Source of the DNA: Prevotella sp. CAG:1320
Lineage (GTDB): Bacteria; Bacteroidota; Bacteroidia; Bacteroidales; Bacteroidaceae
Direction of reading: 5' to 3'
DNA length: 64,000 bases
Assembly (NCBI GenBank): GCA_000435635.1
Contig: FR882107.1
Coordinates: 1-64,000, forward strand
How positions within the stretch are numbered: the first letter of the stretch is position 1; each line of letters begins with the position of its first letter. Below, one piece after another: positions 16,964 to 25,792 of the stretch. A program made the position numbers and the translations under genes. A model generated the notes under the pieces. The model ran no database searches. It saw nothing but the letters and a program-made list of their open reading frames with translations, and was not told where the DNA came from.

Positions 16964-17803
16964 TTAAGCCTCGTCTGCGTGGTTAACTTCGTATGTCTGG
17001 GCGATTGAATAACCTACTTCATCGAGGGCATATGTCAATTTATCAACCAAGTTGGTGTAATAGTTGTAAGCAACAACGGCGCACCAAGAGGTCGCGATAC
17101 CGAAGGCCGTGTTGATAAGGGCCTCTGAGATACCTGCGGACAGAGCTGCGGAGTCAGCACCACCACCTGCGGACAGAGCGGAGAATGACTTGATCATACC
17201 CGTCACAGTTCCAAGAAGACCGGTCAACGTACCCAGCGTAACGATAGTAGCGATAATGGGAAGGTTCATGGTCAAGGTAGGCATCTCCAACTGAGTAGCC
17301 TCTTCGTGAGCCTGCTGTATCTTAGCCACCTTCTGTGCCTTCTTCAAAGAAGCGTTGGCACCGCTTTCCATGCTCTTGTAAGCGTTCAAGGAAGCCTGCA
17401 CAACATTAGCCACAGAACCCTTCTGCTTGTCGCAGAGTTGCTGAGCCTTAGCGAAATCATTGGCGTTCAGGGCTGCCTTGATGTTGGTAACGAACTTGGG
17501 CAGTGAACCAGTTCCAAACGCGGTGCGAAGAGCCATCCAGCGCTCAATAGCCATTGCGAGCACAGTGAGCAACAAAGTGTGGATCACAGGAACGACTACA
17601 CCACCCTTGAAGATAGTACCCCATACATCTGCGGGAACTTCCTTTGTACCAGGATCCTGGAAGTGCATGTCATTACCAAACCAGGTGTAGAAAAGGATGA
17701 ATGCGATTACAGCGCAGCAGACGATAATCCAGAATGCGCCTCTTACTCCCTGAAAGCCCTCTGATTTCTTCTTAGGGCTAGCTGTTTGTTTTGTAGTTGC
17801 CAT
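16964..17803 (-). CDS. exbB: MotA/TolQ/ExbB proton channel protein
   Basis: 279 residues. A hydrophobic segment at about 24-45, another at about 85-110, and a conserved C-terminal helical pair (PIIATIVTLGTLTGLLGTV and EALINTAFGIATSWCAVVAY). The Gly- and Thr-rich helices form the ion path with the ExbD aspartate. It is the first gene of the operon and is read from the promoter at 17916-17945. Confidence 0.93.
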   Translation of the reverse strand: MATTKQTASPKKKSEGFQGVRGAFWIIVCCAVIAFILFYTWFGNDMHFQDPGTKEVPADVWGTIFKGGVVVPVIHTLLLTVLAMAIERWMALRTAFGTGSLPKFVTNIKAALNANDFAKAQQLCDKQKGSVANVVQASLNAYKSMESGANASLKKAQKVAKIQQAHEEATQLEMPTLTMNLPIIATIVTLGTLTGLLGTVTGMIKSFSALSAGGGADSAALSAGISEALINTAFGIATSWCAVVAYNYYTNLVDKLTYALDEVGYSIAQTYEVNHADEA

Positions 17804-17915
17804 AATTTAGAATTTTGATTAAGTTATAGATAAAAAATTTGGTTGTTTTCTCTCGATTTAACGTTAAAAAGGTTTGTCCAGCATATTGCCGTTGATAGAT
17901 TTCCCTTTCTCTTGG

Positions 17916-17945
17916 CAAAGATAGCAATTTAGTGAGAACTGCAAA
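17916..17945 (-). promoter_or_regulatory. Promoter of the exbB-exbD-exbD-tonB operon
   Basis: TTTG (17942-17945), 18 bases, TATCTTTG (17916-17923) on the minus strand. The leader to exbB is about 105 bases. Confidence 0.75.
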
Positions 17946-18015
17946 ACGATTTAAGAAGTTTTAACGGGGTGAAGACTCAAAAAAATGTCCACACCCCGTG
18001 AAACGACCCTACAGG

Positions 18016-19209
18016 TTACTTCAGCCTAGCCAAAGCCTCCTTGATGCGCTTCATTGCCTCACGAATGTTATCATCGCTCGTGGCGTAGCTCATACGGAAG
18101 CACTCTGGATCACCAAAAGCGTCACCACCTACCGTTGCCACATGGCCTACTTCCAATAGGTACATGGCAAAATCCGTGGAATTCCCAATAATATGTTTCC
18201 CGTCACTCTTACCGAAGAAACTGCTGCATTTTGGGAAAAGGTAGAATGCGCCCTGTGGCACATTTACCTCCAAGCCAGGTATGTCCTTAGCCAAGGAAAC
18301 TATAAGATCACGCCTGCGTTCAAACGCCTGGCGCATTTCTTCCACGCAACCTTGGTCAAGCGTATAAGCTGCCTCTGCGGCCTTCTGGCTCACAGAGCAA
18401 GGGCCGCTGGTATACTGTCCCTGAAGTTTGTTACACCCTTTGACTATCCATTCCGGTGCGGCTATATAACCAATACGCCAACCTGTCATGGCATAAGCCT
18501 TGGAAATGCCATTTACAATAATGGCTCTTTCCCTCATACCAGGAACAGCGGCAATACTGGCATGCGCACCTATATAATTAATGTGTTCATAAATCTCGTC
18601 GGCGAGAACATAAACATCTTCGTGCTTGAGAATAACCTCTGCCAACGCAGCCAATTCCTCCTGAGAATACACACTACCCGTAGGATTGCTCGGGGAACAA
18701 AGTATCAGCATCTTGGTCTTGGGGGTGATGGCCGCTTCCAATTGTTCGGGCGTCATCTTGAAATCCTGTTCAAAGCCCGCATTGACAATCACAGGTTCTC
18801 CACCCGCCAATTTCACCATTTGGGGGTAACTTACCCAATATGGCGCGGGGATAATGACCTCTTCGCCATCATTGACCAAGGCCATGACAGTATTGCAAAC
18901 ACTTTGCTTGGCACCATTGCTCACCAATATCTCATTGATGCCATACTCCAAACCGTTCTCCCGCTTCAACTTCGCGGAAATCGCCTTACGCAAGTCCGCG
19001 TAACCAGGCACAGGCGAGTAGCGGGAATAGTTGTCGTCCACGGCTTGTTTGGCAGCCTGCTTGATGTGTTCTGGTGTGTTGAAATCGGGTTCTCCCACAC
19101 TCATGTTGATAACATCGATACCTTGCGCTTTCATCTCCGCGCTCTTCTGCGACATCGCGAGAGTGGCCGACGGGGCAAGTCTTTGCAAACGATAAGATAA
19201 TTGTGCCAT
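18016..19209 (-). CDS. aspC: PLP-dependent aspartate aminotransferase (class I)
   Basis: 397 residues, typical of subgroup I gamma aspartate transaminases. The PLP lysine lies in SKAYAMTGWRIGY; CSPSNPTGSVYS and VLADEIYEHI contribute cofactor-binding Asn, Asp and Tyr; the C-terminal substrate-binding arginine is in ECFRMSYATS. It transfers amino groups between aspartate or aromatic amino acids and 2-oxoglutarate in the cytoplasm. A weak stem (ACGGGGTG/CACCCCGT, 17964-17999) lies just past the stop and may terminate it. Confidence 0.9.
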   Translation of the reverse strand: MAQLSYRLQRLAPSATLAMSQKSAEMKAQGIDVINMSVGEPDFNTPEHIKQAAKQAVDDNYSRYSPVPGYADLRKAISAKLKRENGLEYGINEILVSNGAKQSVCNTVMALVNDGEEVIIPAPYWVSYPQMVKLAGGEPVIVNAGFEQDFKMTPEQLEAAITPKTKMLILCSPSNPTGSVYSQEELAALAEVILKHEDVYVLADEIYEHINYIGAHASIAAVPGMRERAIIVNGISKAYAMTGWRIGYIAAPEWIVKGCNKLQGQYTSGPCSVSQKAAEAAYTLDQGCVEEMRQAFERRRDLIVSLAKDIPGLEVNVPQGAFYLFPKCSSFFGKSDGKHIIGNSTDFAMYLLEVGHVATVGGDAFGDPECFRMSYATSDDNIREAMKRIKEALARLK

Positions 19210-19325
19210 AATATTTTGCTCTTATTCTTTTAAAATTCGGCTGTAAAGGTAATCATTTTCCCGCAAACAGCGTAAGAAACGTTCATTTTTTATGGGATAA
19301 TAACCAAAACGGCAATTCTCTTGAC

Positions 19326-20540
19326 CTATTTCTTGAAATGCAACGTGTGCCCCATCCTGTCCCGCTTGGTTTTCAAGTAACGCTCGTTATATTCGTTAGG
19401 CGTTATTTCTATCGGCACATTCTCGACAATTTCCAGCCCATAGGCTTCCAACCCCACTCGCTTAACGGGATTATTGGTCATCAGCCTCATCTTGTGCACG
19501 CCCAAGAACCTAAGCATCTGAGCTCCGCATCCATAATCTCGTTCGTCCGCCTTGAAACCCAAGTGGAGATTGGCATCCACTGTGTCATAGCCTTCTTCCT
19601 GCAATTTATAGGCGGCTATCTTGTTCATCAGGCCAATGCCCCTGCCTTCCTGCTGCATGTACACAATAACCCCCTTGCCTTCTTTCTCTATCATCTGCAT
19701 GGCCTTATGCAACTGTTGTCCACAGTCACAACGCTTACTGCCAAGTATATCACCCGTAGCGCAAGAAGAGTGTACACGCACCAAGATAGGTTCATCTTCT
19801 TCCCATTCGCCTTTCACCAACGCCATATGCTCCAGCCCGTTGCTTGACTGGCGGAAAGGTATCAGCTGGAAGTGGCCATATTCCGTAGGCATATCCACCC
19901 TCTCCCCTACCTCTATGAGCGATTCCTTTTGCAGACGGAAAGCGATCATGTCCTTGATACTGATAATCTTGACATCCCACTCGTTGGCCATTATCTTGAG
20001 TTGAGGCAAACGGGCCATTGTCCCGTCTTCATTCATAATTTCCATGAGCGCGGCGGCAGGATAAAGTCCCGCCATCTTACACAGGTCAATAGCTGCCTCG
20101 GTATGCCCACTCCGGCGTAACACGCCATTGTCTTGCGCGTACAAGGGATTGATATGTCCTGGCCGACCAAATGTTTGGGGGGTGGAACTAGGATCGGCCA
20201 AGGCCTTGATAGTTTCCGCCCTATCATGAGCGGACACTCCCGTGGAGCATCCTTCCAATTTATCTATCGTCACGGTGAAGGGAGTCCCCAATACTGACGT
20301 GTTGTTAGATACCTGATGGGGAAGGTCCAACTCGTCACAACGGCTCAGCGTAATGGGAGCGCATAGTACACCACGAGCGTTCTTCAACATGAAGTTTACT
20401 TTTTCCGCCGTAATCTTTTCCGCGGCTACTATCAAGTCACCTTCATTCTCGCGGTCTTCGTCGTCTACCACGATCACAAACTTGCCGTCCCTAAAATCCT
20501 GTATGGCCTCTTCTATAGTATTCAGTGTTGTTTTCTCCAT
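19326..20540 (-). CDS. ribBA: Bifunctional DHBP synthase / GTP cyclohydrolase II
   Basis: 404 residues. RibB domain at about 1-205 (acidic metal site [14 protein letters not shown], and [12 protein letters not shown]). RibA domain at about 207-404 (zinc cysteines in [19 protein letters not shown], catalytic region [11 protein letters not shown]). It makes both precursors of lumazine, from ribulose-5-phosphate and GTP. It starts 36 bases after the LptF/G gene on the same strand, so it may be co-transcribed with it. No other rib genes are in the window. Confidence 0.95.
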   Translation of the reverse strand: MEKTTLNTIEEAIQDFRDGKFVIVVDDEDRENEGDLIVAAEKITAEKVNFMLKNARGVLCAPITLSRCDELDLPHQVSNNTSVLGTPFTVTIDKLEGCSTGVSAHDRAETIKALADPSSTPQTFGRPGHINPLYAQDNGVLRRSGHTEAAIDLCKMAGLYPAAALMEIMNEDGTMARLPQLKIMANEWDVKIISIKDMIAFRLQKESLIEVGERVDMPTEYGHFQLIPFRQSSNGLEHMALVKGEWEEDEPILVRVHSSCATGDILGSKRCDCGQQLHKAMQMIEKEGKGVIVYMQQEGRGIGLMNKIAAYKLQEEGYDTVDANLHLGFKADERDYGCGAQMLRFLGVHKMRLMTNNPVKRVGLEAYGLEIVENVPIEITPNEYNERYLKTKRDRMGHTLHFKK

Positions 20541-20576
20541 GTTTATGATATATATAATAATAATGTATATAGTAGA

Positions 20577-22475
20577 TTAAAGTTTCATCGTTTCAATCCT
20601 GTTGATGAGCGTCTCGTTGGTTTGTCTCACCACCTTCAAATCACGATAGAGCCTTACCCTAAATCCCCACATCCTGATATAAAGCGTCAGCCCCACCGGC
20701 ACAATGATAGCGGCGATGATATTCAGCCACCTGCGCTCGAAAGGCCTGGTGTGGGCCTTCGTGGAGATGACAGGGTATTGGTTGATGGCATGGAGCACCA
20801 CTTTGTCTTTCGTATTGGAAAGGTCTTCTATGATATTCTCCAGCTCCTCATTGATTCGCTCTATCTCATGGTCGGGCTTATACTTGAAAAACACCCGTAT
20901 AAAATTGGGGGCTTTCACAAGCCGATGTTCCTTGCTATAAGCCACCAACTCGTCACTGATGCGTCGCAATCTCTCCTTGTCACCTTGATAGTTGGGATCA
21001 TCGATGATGACCTCCTTCCCGAAGATGCTTCGTTTCAATCGCAAGCCAAATAGTCGCATGAAGAATTCCTTGTATGCGTCCATATTGAAGACAATGGAAT
21101 CATTGGTGGCCTTATAGGTGACAAAAGCGGCCAGCGGAATCAGCACTGCGGGCGACAAGCCCTTGCCAAACCATATAGCCCACATTCCTCCACGAGCCAT
21201 TCGGTAGCCCGTATTGTCCAAAATATAGTAAATAATAAACACCAACACGGAGACTATTACAGAGACACCTAAGCCTCCTTTGCGAATAATAGCTCCCAAA
21301 GGAGCGCCTATGAAGAAGAATATCAGGCATGACAAGGCCGTGGTAAACTTGTTGATTGCCTCTATCTTGTGCTGACGTATGTTGCGGTCTCCGTCGTTGG
21401 TTATCATCCCCTTGAAATCCAAGTTGCTTATCTGCGCACGCACTTGATTGAGGGCGATGTTCACGGCCTGGACTTTTTTCTCGGCATTCATTTTCTGGAA
21501 AAGGCTGTCCGGATGACAATCCTCCGCCATGGCTTTCTTGACCCCTTTTATGGAGTCTTTCTTTTCCAAGGCCAACCAAAAACTGTTCAGCATTACCTCT
21601 CTATAATAGCTACGGCCTACGGAGTCATAGGTATGGGTAAGCGAATCCACGTCATGGTTTATCTCTTTCAAGCTCTTTCCCCGGGCGTTGTTGGAGAGCG
21701 AGGCCGCGTCAGCCATGCTGAAATCCCCGTCGAAGTCAAACACAATCTTCTTTGAGATAAACGTCTCTCTTCTATAAGGCACGGATGCTGTACTGCCCAA
21801 TTCACTGGAACGCATGTTCTCAAACCATTCACCGTTCCATAAAGACATCACCAAGTGCTTCTTCTCGGCTGTTGACTGAAGCATGCCAGAGTCCGCCAAT
21901 ATAATAGCGGCATCCTCATAGCTGTTGGTCATGCGGTATATCATGATGCCATAGAGCTTACCCGTCTCCAAGTCCTTTTTCTGTACATAGATATTACTGC
22001 CTGGTATGCCATCATAGAAGACTCCTTCCGGTATCTCCAGCTCTGGGCTCTTCTGCTTCATAGCCAATAATAGCTGCGTCAACTTCATGTTGGCATGGGG
22101 ACCTATGTTGTTTTGGAAATAAAACGAGCAGAGCATGATGATTACCGTCGTGATTATCAAGGAACGGAAAGCTTGCATCAGCGAAATACCAGCGGCCTTG
22201 ATAGCTGTCAACTCAGAACTTTCGCCGATATTTCCGAAAGAAATCAACGAAGACAGCAAAATGGCCAAAGGCAGGGCCTGGGGCACCAACATCAAACCCA
22301 TATACCAAAAGAACTGCGCCATCACCTCCATGGAGAGTCCCTTGCCGATTAGCTCGTCCACATACCTCCACAGGAATTGCATCATCAGCACAAATTGGCA
22401 GATGAAGAAAGCGCCCACGAACAGCAGCGAGAACTGCTTAAGGATAAAGATGTCTAGCTTCTTTAAGCGGAACAT
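20577..22475 (-). CDS. LptF/LptG family lipopolysaccharide export permease
   Basis: 632 residues. The YjgP/YjgQ fold is clear: three N-terminal helices (KQFSLLFVGAFFICQFVLM; LMLVPQALPLAILLSSLI), the ESSELTAIKAAGISL coupling segment, a long periplasmic jellyroll region and C-terminal helices. At over 600 residues it is nearly twice E. coli LptF/G, with an extra C-terminal part ending in another helix near the C-terminus. The start at 22475 is fixed by the promoter at 22515, since the upstream ATG at 22517 falls inside that promoter. It probably exports LPS with LptB, which is not in the window. Confidence 0.85.
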   Translation of the reverse strand: MFRLKKLDIFILKQFSLLFVGAFFICQFVLMMQFLWRYVDELIGKGLSMEVMAQFFWYMGLMLVPQALPLAILLSSLISFGNIGESSELTAIKAAGISLMQAFRSLIITTVIIMLCSFYFQNNIGPHANMKLTQLLLAMKQKSPELEIPEGVFYDGIPGSNIYVQKKDLETGKLYGIMIYRMTNSYEDAAIILADSGMLQSTAEKKHLVMSLWNGEWFENMRSSELGSTASVPYRRETFISKKIVFDFDGDFSMADAASLSNNARGKSLKEINHDVDSLTHTYDSVGRSYYREVMLNSFWLALEKKDSIKGVKKAMAEDCHPDSLFQKMNAEKKVQAVNIALNQVRAQISNLDFKGMITNDGDRNIRQHKIEAINKFTTALSCLIFFFIGAPLGAIIRKGGLGVSVIVSVLVFIIYYILDNTGYRMARGGMWAIWFGKGLSPAVLIPLAAFVTYKATNDSIVFNMDAYKEFFMRLFGLRLKRSIFGKEVIIDDPNYQGDKERLRRISDELVAYSKEHRLVKAPNFIRVFFKYKPDHEIERINEELENIIEDLSNTKDKVVLHAINQYPVISTKAHTRPFERRWLNIIAAIIVPVGLTLYIRMWGFRVRLYRDLKVVRQTNETLINRIETMKL

Positions 22476-22514
22476 TTTGTCTTGGTTGTGTTGGTCTCTT
22501 TTGCTATTGATGTG

Positions 22515-22522
22515 CAAAAGTA
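22515..22522 (-). promoter_or_regulatory. -7 element of the LptF/G gene
   Basis: TACTTTTG on the minus strand, 39 bases before the chosen ATG. It excludes the longer open frame. Confidence 0.6.
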
Positions 22523-22616
22523 TAACAAAAAAGTCAGATATCCCCGCTTTTTACGCTTTTTTTGATTATTTGTGAGCATTACCCTCAAAGGTACAAGCCA
22601 TTCCGCCTTTTTCCGC

Positions 22617-23015
22617 TCACAACCCAGAAGTCCTGCGCAATCTCACAAGATTGTCCTCCCACAAGTCTCTCATGGCCTCTACGTCTTCCTCCTCGGCGAA
22701 GTCCGTGATAGTCAACATAAATTCATTGGTCACGTCACTCTTGCCCACTTTGAGCTCCATGTAAGCCTCTGGGTCTTCATCGTCATCCCACCTCAATTTT
22801 ACCAATTCGTGGAAAACAACTTCCAATAATGTCGCCGTACGTATCTCATGATGACTCCACAATTCTCCCCAGGTAAAGGTCATCGTTTCACCTTCTTGCG
22901 TCACTTCATCCGCCAACCATTTCGACAATCCTTCAGGAGTGCTGATAAATCTCCATATGATGTTCTCGGAGTTGGACTTCAGCTCATGTTCAATGGTAAT
23001 TTGCCGTTTTTTCAT
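22617..23015 (-). CDS. START-like (AHSA1-type) domain protein
   Basis: 132 residues from MKKRQITIEHELKSNSE. The pattern of an N-terminal strand, a kinked helix with ISTPEGLSKWLADEV, then strands TMTFTWGEL and KLRWDDDE and a C-terminal helix fits the helix-grip fold of AHSA1/START proteins, which bind hydrophobic ligands or Hsp90-like partners. The frame can be extended 20 residues upstream, but a -7 element TAATTTTG at 23051-23058 argues for the start at 23015. Function unknown. Confidence 0.75.
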   Translation of the reverse strand: MKKRQITIEHELKSNSENIIWRFISTPEGLSKWLADEVTQEGETMTFTWGELWSHHEIRTATLLEVVFHELVKLRWDDDEDPEAYMELKVGKSDVTNEFMLTITDFAEEEDVEAMRDLWEDNLVRLRRTSGL

Positions 23016-23098
23016 GAGTTTTTGTTCTTCACAATGTATTGATTTCGGCACAAAATTACGAATTTGTCGGCACATACGAAAATTTTCAGTCCATTTTC

Positions 23099-23129
23099 TT
23101 GCATATATAAAGAAAATGTCTTACCTTTG
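23099..23129 (+). promoter_or_regulatory. Promoter of the tRNA with CAU anticodon
   Basis: TTG (23099-23101), 20 bases, TACCTTTG (23122-23129), ending 30 bases before the tRNA. Confidence 0.7.
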
Positions 23130-23159
23130 CAACCGCAAAACAAGAACGGCCTCTTTCAT

Positions 23160-23233
23160 GGCGGGATAGCTCAGCTGGTTAGAGCGTCGGATTCATAATC
23201 CGGAGGTCGTGGGATCGTGACCCACTCCCGCTA
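23160..23233 (+). tRNA. tRNA with CAU anticodon, probably elongator tRNA-Met
   Basis: 74 bases. Acceptor GGCGGGA/TCCCGCT with a G1-T72 wobble pair, D stem GCTC/GAGC, anticodon loop TTCATAA with CAT at 23194-23196, variable loop GAGGTC. The T loop reads ATCGTGA instead of TTCRANN, so the usual T54/A58 pair appears as A/T. A tRNA-Ile2 (lysidine-modified CAU) cannot be excluded by sequence alone. CCA is not encoded. Confidence 0.88.
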
Positions 23234-23248
23234 CGAACAAAAGACCAT

Positions 23249-23282
23249 AAAAAGCAGTTACGGTTGTCGTAACTGCTTTTTT
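23249..23282 (+). terminator. Terminator after the tRNA, bidirectional
   Basis: A perfect 12-bp stem (23251-23262 with 23268-23279), loop GTTGT, T-run on the plus side and A-run on the other. It can also end the convergent gene at 23291. Confidence 0.9.
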
Positions 23283-23290
23283 ATTCTCCC

Positions 23291-24580
23291 TCAACACCCT
23301 TTGTGCGTCATGATATTGAGCACCATGTCGTCAGTGGAGCGCATGGCGTCAGCCCCTATCGAGGTAAGGTTGTGTATGCTGCGGTCCACGTCGTTATCTA
23401 TGATGCCCTCGGCGGAGCTGACACACTTTCCCTCCATGGAAAGCAGGGCGGAAAGAATAGCCGTAGACACGCCAGAAGCAATCTTCAGAGAACAACTGGG
23501 CTTAGCGCCATCACAAATCATGCCCGTCAGGTTGGCTATCATGTTTTTCACCGAGCGACAAACTCGCTCATAATCTCCACCCATCAGATAGGTGATGCCA
23601 CAACTGCTGCCGATGCTGGCCACCACGCAACCACACAGGGCGGAGAGCTTGCCCAGGCTCTGCTTGATATAAATGGCGGTGAGATGGCTCAGCGTCAAGG
23701 CGCGTATCAGTTCCTCCCGCGTGTTCTCGTTTTCCATGGCGTATACCGCCACGGGGTTGGTAGCGCAGATGCCTTGATTGCCACTTCCGCTATTGCTCAT
23801 TACGGGAATCATCGCCCCACCCATCCTCGCGTCACAAGCGGAAGCGGTCTTGGCGATGATATGCGAGAAGATGGAACGACCAAAGATGCCTTGGCTCAAT
23901 GGGCGATCTATCGTCTTGCCCAGGTTGTGGCCATAATTGCCCTTGATAGCCTCATCCGCCGCGCGCAAATTCACTTCCTTCGTCTCAAGCATGAACTCTA
24001 TCTCCTCCAGGGGAGCCGTAGTGGCGAACTCATACACCAGGGGCATGTTGAGCGATATGCCATCCTCTCGCGCCTCGGCTACGCCAGTCCCCCGCGTGTC
24101 CAGCAAACTCTTTCCGTCTTTCTCCACGAAAACAACACCAGTATGGCTATGAGCGATGATAGCGGTAGCCTTATGACCTGCCGCATAGCAAGACACCTCG
24201 GCGTACAACCGCTCTTCTATTCCCTCTTTTAAATGTATGGACACACGTTTCTCACCTATATACCGCTTGCCTTCCTCCAGCGCTTGCGGAGTCAAGTCCT
24301 TGAGCACTTCCAATTGATATTCACTCTTGCCGATGAGTGCGCCCAAGGCAATGGCGATGGGCAAACCCACCATTCCCGTGCCAGGTATGCCCACACCCAT
24401 GGCGTTCTTCAGTATATTGGCACTCAACCACACTTCCACCCTTTCCGGCATTGTCCCTAAAGCCTCACGGGCACGAGCCGTGCAAAGGGCGACACACATG
24501 GGCTCGGTGCAACCTATAGCCGGCACCACCTCTTGACGTATCAGGTCTATTACCTGCTCTCGGATATGTTTCTCTATCAT
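23291..24580 (-). CDS. L-cysteine desulfidase / serine dehydratase-like protein (UPF0597 family)
   Basis: 429 residues. The N-terminal AIGCTEPMCVALC, the central SNSGSGNQGI and the late cysteines in SALCGCVVASIGSSCG and ICDGAKPSCSLKI match the CyuA/YhaM family, where cysteines hold a 4Fe-4S cluster and cysteine is cleaved to pyruvate, ammonia and sulfide. It starts at ATG 24580. Monocistronic, ending 9 bases past the terminator of the convergent tRNA. Exact substrate (cysteine or serine) is inferred from the family. Confidence 0.85.
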   Translation of the reverse strand: MIEKHIREQVIDLIRQEVVPAIGCTEPMCVALCTARAREALGTMPERVEVWLSANILKNAMGVGIPGTGMVGLPIAIALGALIGKSEYQLEVLKDLTPQALEEGKRYIGEKRVSIHLKEGIEERLYAEVSCYAAGHKATAIIAHSHTGVVFVEKDGKSLLDTRGTGVAEAREDGISLNMPLVYEFATTAPLEEIEFMLETKEVNLRAADEAIKGNYGHNLGKTIDRPLSQGIFGRSIFSHIIAKTASACDARMGGAMIPVMSNSGSGNQGICATNPVAVYAMENENTREELIRALTLSHLTAIYIKQSLGKLSALCGCVVASIGSSCGITYLMGGDYERVCRSVKNMIANLTGMICDGAKPSCSLKIASGVSTAILSALLSMEGKCVSSAEGIIDNDVDRSIHNLTSIGADAMRSTDDMVLNIMTHKGC

Positions 24581-24695
24581 CTTTGGTTTGGTTTTGCCGC
24601 GAAATTACTCAATTCCCACGACAAGCGGGCAGGTTTCCGCCAAATTTTATTATATTCGCGTTCGTATTCTATATTATATAATGTATAAGAAAAAC

Positions 24696-25208
24696 ATGAA
24701 AGAGCTAAACGTAAAACAACTGCCCGACAACTTCTTTACCGCCATTGGCAAGGAATGGATGTTAGTGACCTCGGGCGACAAGGAACATTTCAACACGATG
24801 ACCGCCTCTTGGGGATGTGTGGGGTGGCTATGGAACAAACCCGTAGCCGTCATCTTCATCCGCCCAGAACGCTATACCCACGAATTCATTGAGCAAAATG
24901 AAACGCTCACGCTCTCTTTCCTTGGCCATGAAGAGGAAATGCGCAAGGCATACAACATTTGCGGTTCCCGCTCCGGAAGGAACACGGACAAGATGGCGTT
25001 GACTGGCTTGAAGCCCGTCACCACCCAATCGGGCAACGTGACCTTTGAGCAAGCCCGCCTCACCCTGGAGTGTCGCAAGCTATACAAAAATCACATGTCG
25101 CCCGATTCCTTCCTGGATTCCAACATCGCCCAATGGTATGGTGAGGGGAAGGGAGGCTATCACGACATCTACATCTTGGAAATTGCCCACGCTTACGGAG
25201 CGGAGTGA
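24696..25208 (+). CDS. Flavin reductase-like (FMN-binding split barrel) protein
   Basis: 170 residues from MKELNVKQLPDNFF; an ATG at 24681 would add five residues. The split-barrel pattern MLVTSGDKEHFNTMTASWG, then RPERYTHEFIEQNETLTLSF, fits FMN-binding reductases that supply reduced flavin or act on small substrates. A -7-like element TATATTCG lies at 24651-24658. The partner oxidoreductase is unknown, though a 2[4Fe-4S] ferredoxin lies on the opposite strand 230 bases away. Confidence 0.8.
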   Translation: MKELNVKQLPDNFFTAIGKEWMLVTSGDKEHFNTMTASWGCVGWLWNKPVAVIFIRPERYTHEFIEQNETLTLSFLGHEEEMRKAYNICGSRSGRNTDKMALTGLKPVTTQSGNVTFEQARLTLECRKLYKNHMSPDSFLDSNIAQWYGEGKGGYHDIYILEIAHAYGAE

Positions 25209-25260
25209 AAACAGAAAGAGCAGAGGCGCATGCTTCCACTAACTCTAGTGACTTTACATC

Positions 25261-25362
25261 GTAGTACTACTGAAAACGAATACCAGTAGTACTGAAAACG
25301 AATACCAGTAGTACTGAAATTGAATATCAGTAGTACTGAAACCCCGAATGCAGTACTACTGC
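25261..25362. repeat. Period-22 intergenic array, core family B (five units)
   Basis: Cores CAGTAGTACTG lie at 25284, 25306 and 25328, exactly 22 bp apart, with a degenerate first copy at about 25262 and a final inverted copy CAGTACTACTG at 25351 (23 bp on). The core is a palindrome around one central G or C. Each direct core is followed by GAAA and a short variable stretch (ACGAATAC, ACGAATAC, TTGAATAT). It lies between two convergent genes, just past the ferredoxin terminator. A two-unit copy lies at 46861-46896. Confidence 0.88.
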
Positions 25363-25375
25363 GTTTTCCACGAAA

Positions 25376-25405
25376 AGAAAAAGGCAGTCCCCGAAGGAGA
25401 CTGCC
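25376..25405 (-). terminator. Terminator of the ferredoxin gene
   Basis: On the minus strand GGCAGTC(T)CC, loop TTCG, GGGACTGCC, then CCTTTTTC-type tail. The UUCG loop is unusually stable. Confidence 0.8.
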
Positions 25406-25439
25406 CCTGTTTTATGTAACTAAAAGAAATCTCCCTTTG

Positions 25440-25607
25440 TTATGGAAGACTGATTGCCTCGTTAGGACAAACAGCGGCGCAAGAGCCGCACTCTGTGCAA
25501 GCATCAGGGTCAATTGAATACTTCTCGCCCTCAGAGATAGCTCCTACGGGGCACTCATCGATACAAGTACCGCATGCGATACAAGCGTCACCAATTACGT
25601 AAGCCAT
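25440..25607 (-). CDS. 2[4Fe-4S] bacterial-type ferredoxin
   Basis: 55 residues. Two complete CxxCxxCxxxCP motifs, with cysteines at 9, 12, 15, 19 and 37, 40, 43, 47, each of which should hold a 4Fe-4S cluster. The start MAYVIGDACIACG is typical of clostridial-type ferredoxins. It carries low-potential electrons in the cytoplasm, for example to or from pyruvate:ferredoxin oxidoreductase (not in the window). It has its own promoter element (TACCTTTG, 25677-25684 minus) and terminator, so it is monocistronic with a leader of about 65 bases. Confidence 0.95.
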   Translation of the reverse strand: MAYVIGDACIACGTCIDECPVGAISEGEKYSIDPDACTECGSCAAVCPNEAISLP

Positions 25608-25792
25608 AGTTCTTTAGTTTTTATTGTTAATAATGTTTGTGTAAAGTCAATGCCGAAAATGTCGGTTTCCGAGATGCAAAGGTAAACATTTCCACCGAAT
25701 ATACCTAGAAATGGGTATGCTTTTTTCGCAATTTATACTACTTCGAAATAAAACCCGAGGCAATATCAAACCGTCTTGTCCGTTATAAAGAC

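Noticed and set aside
18193..19200. 335-codon plus-strand frame
   Set aside because: Antisense shadow of the aminotransferase gene.
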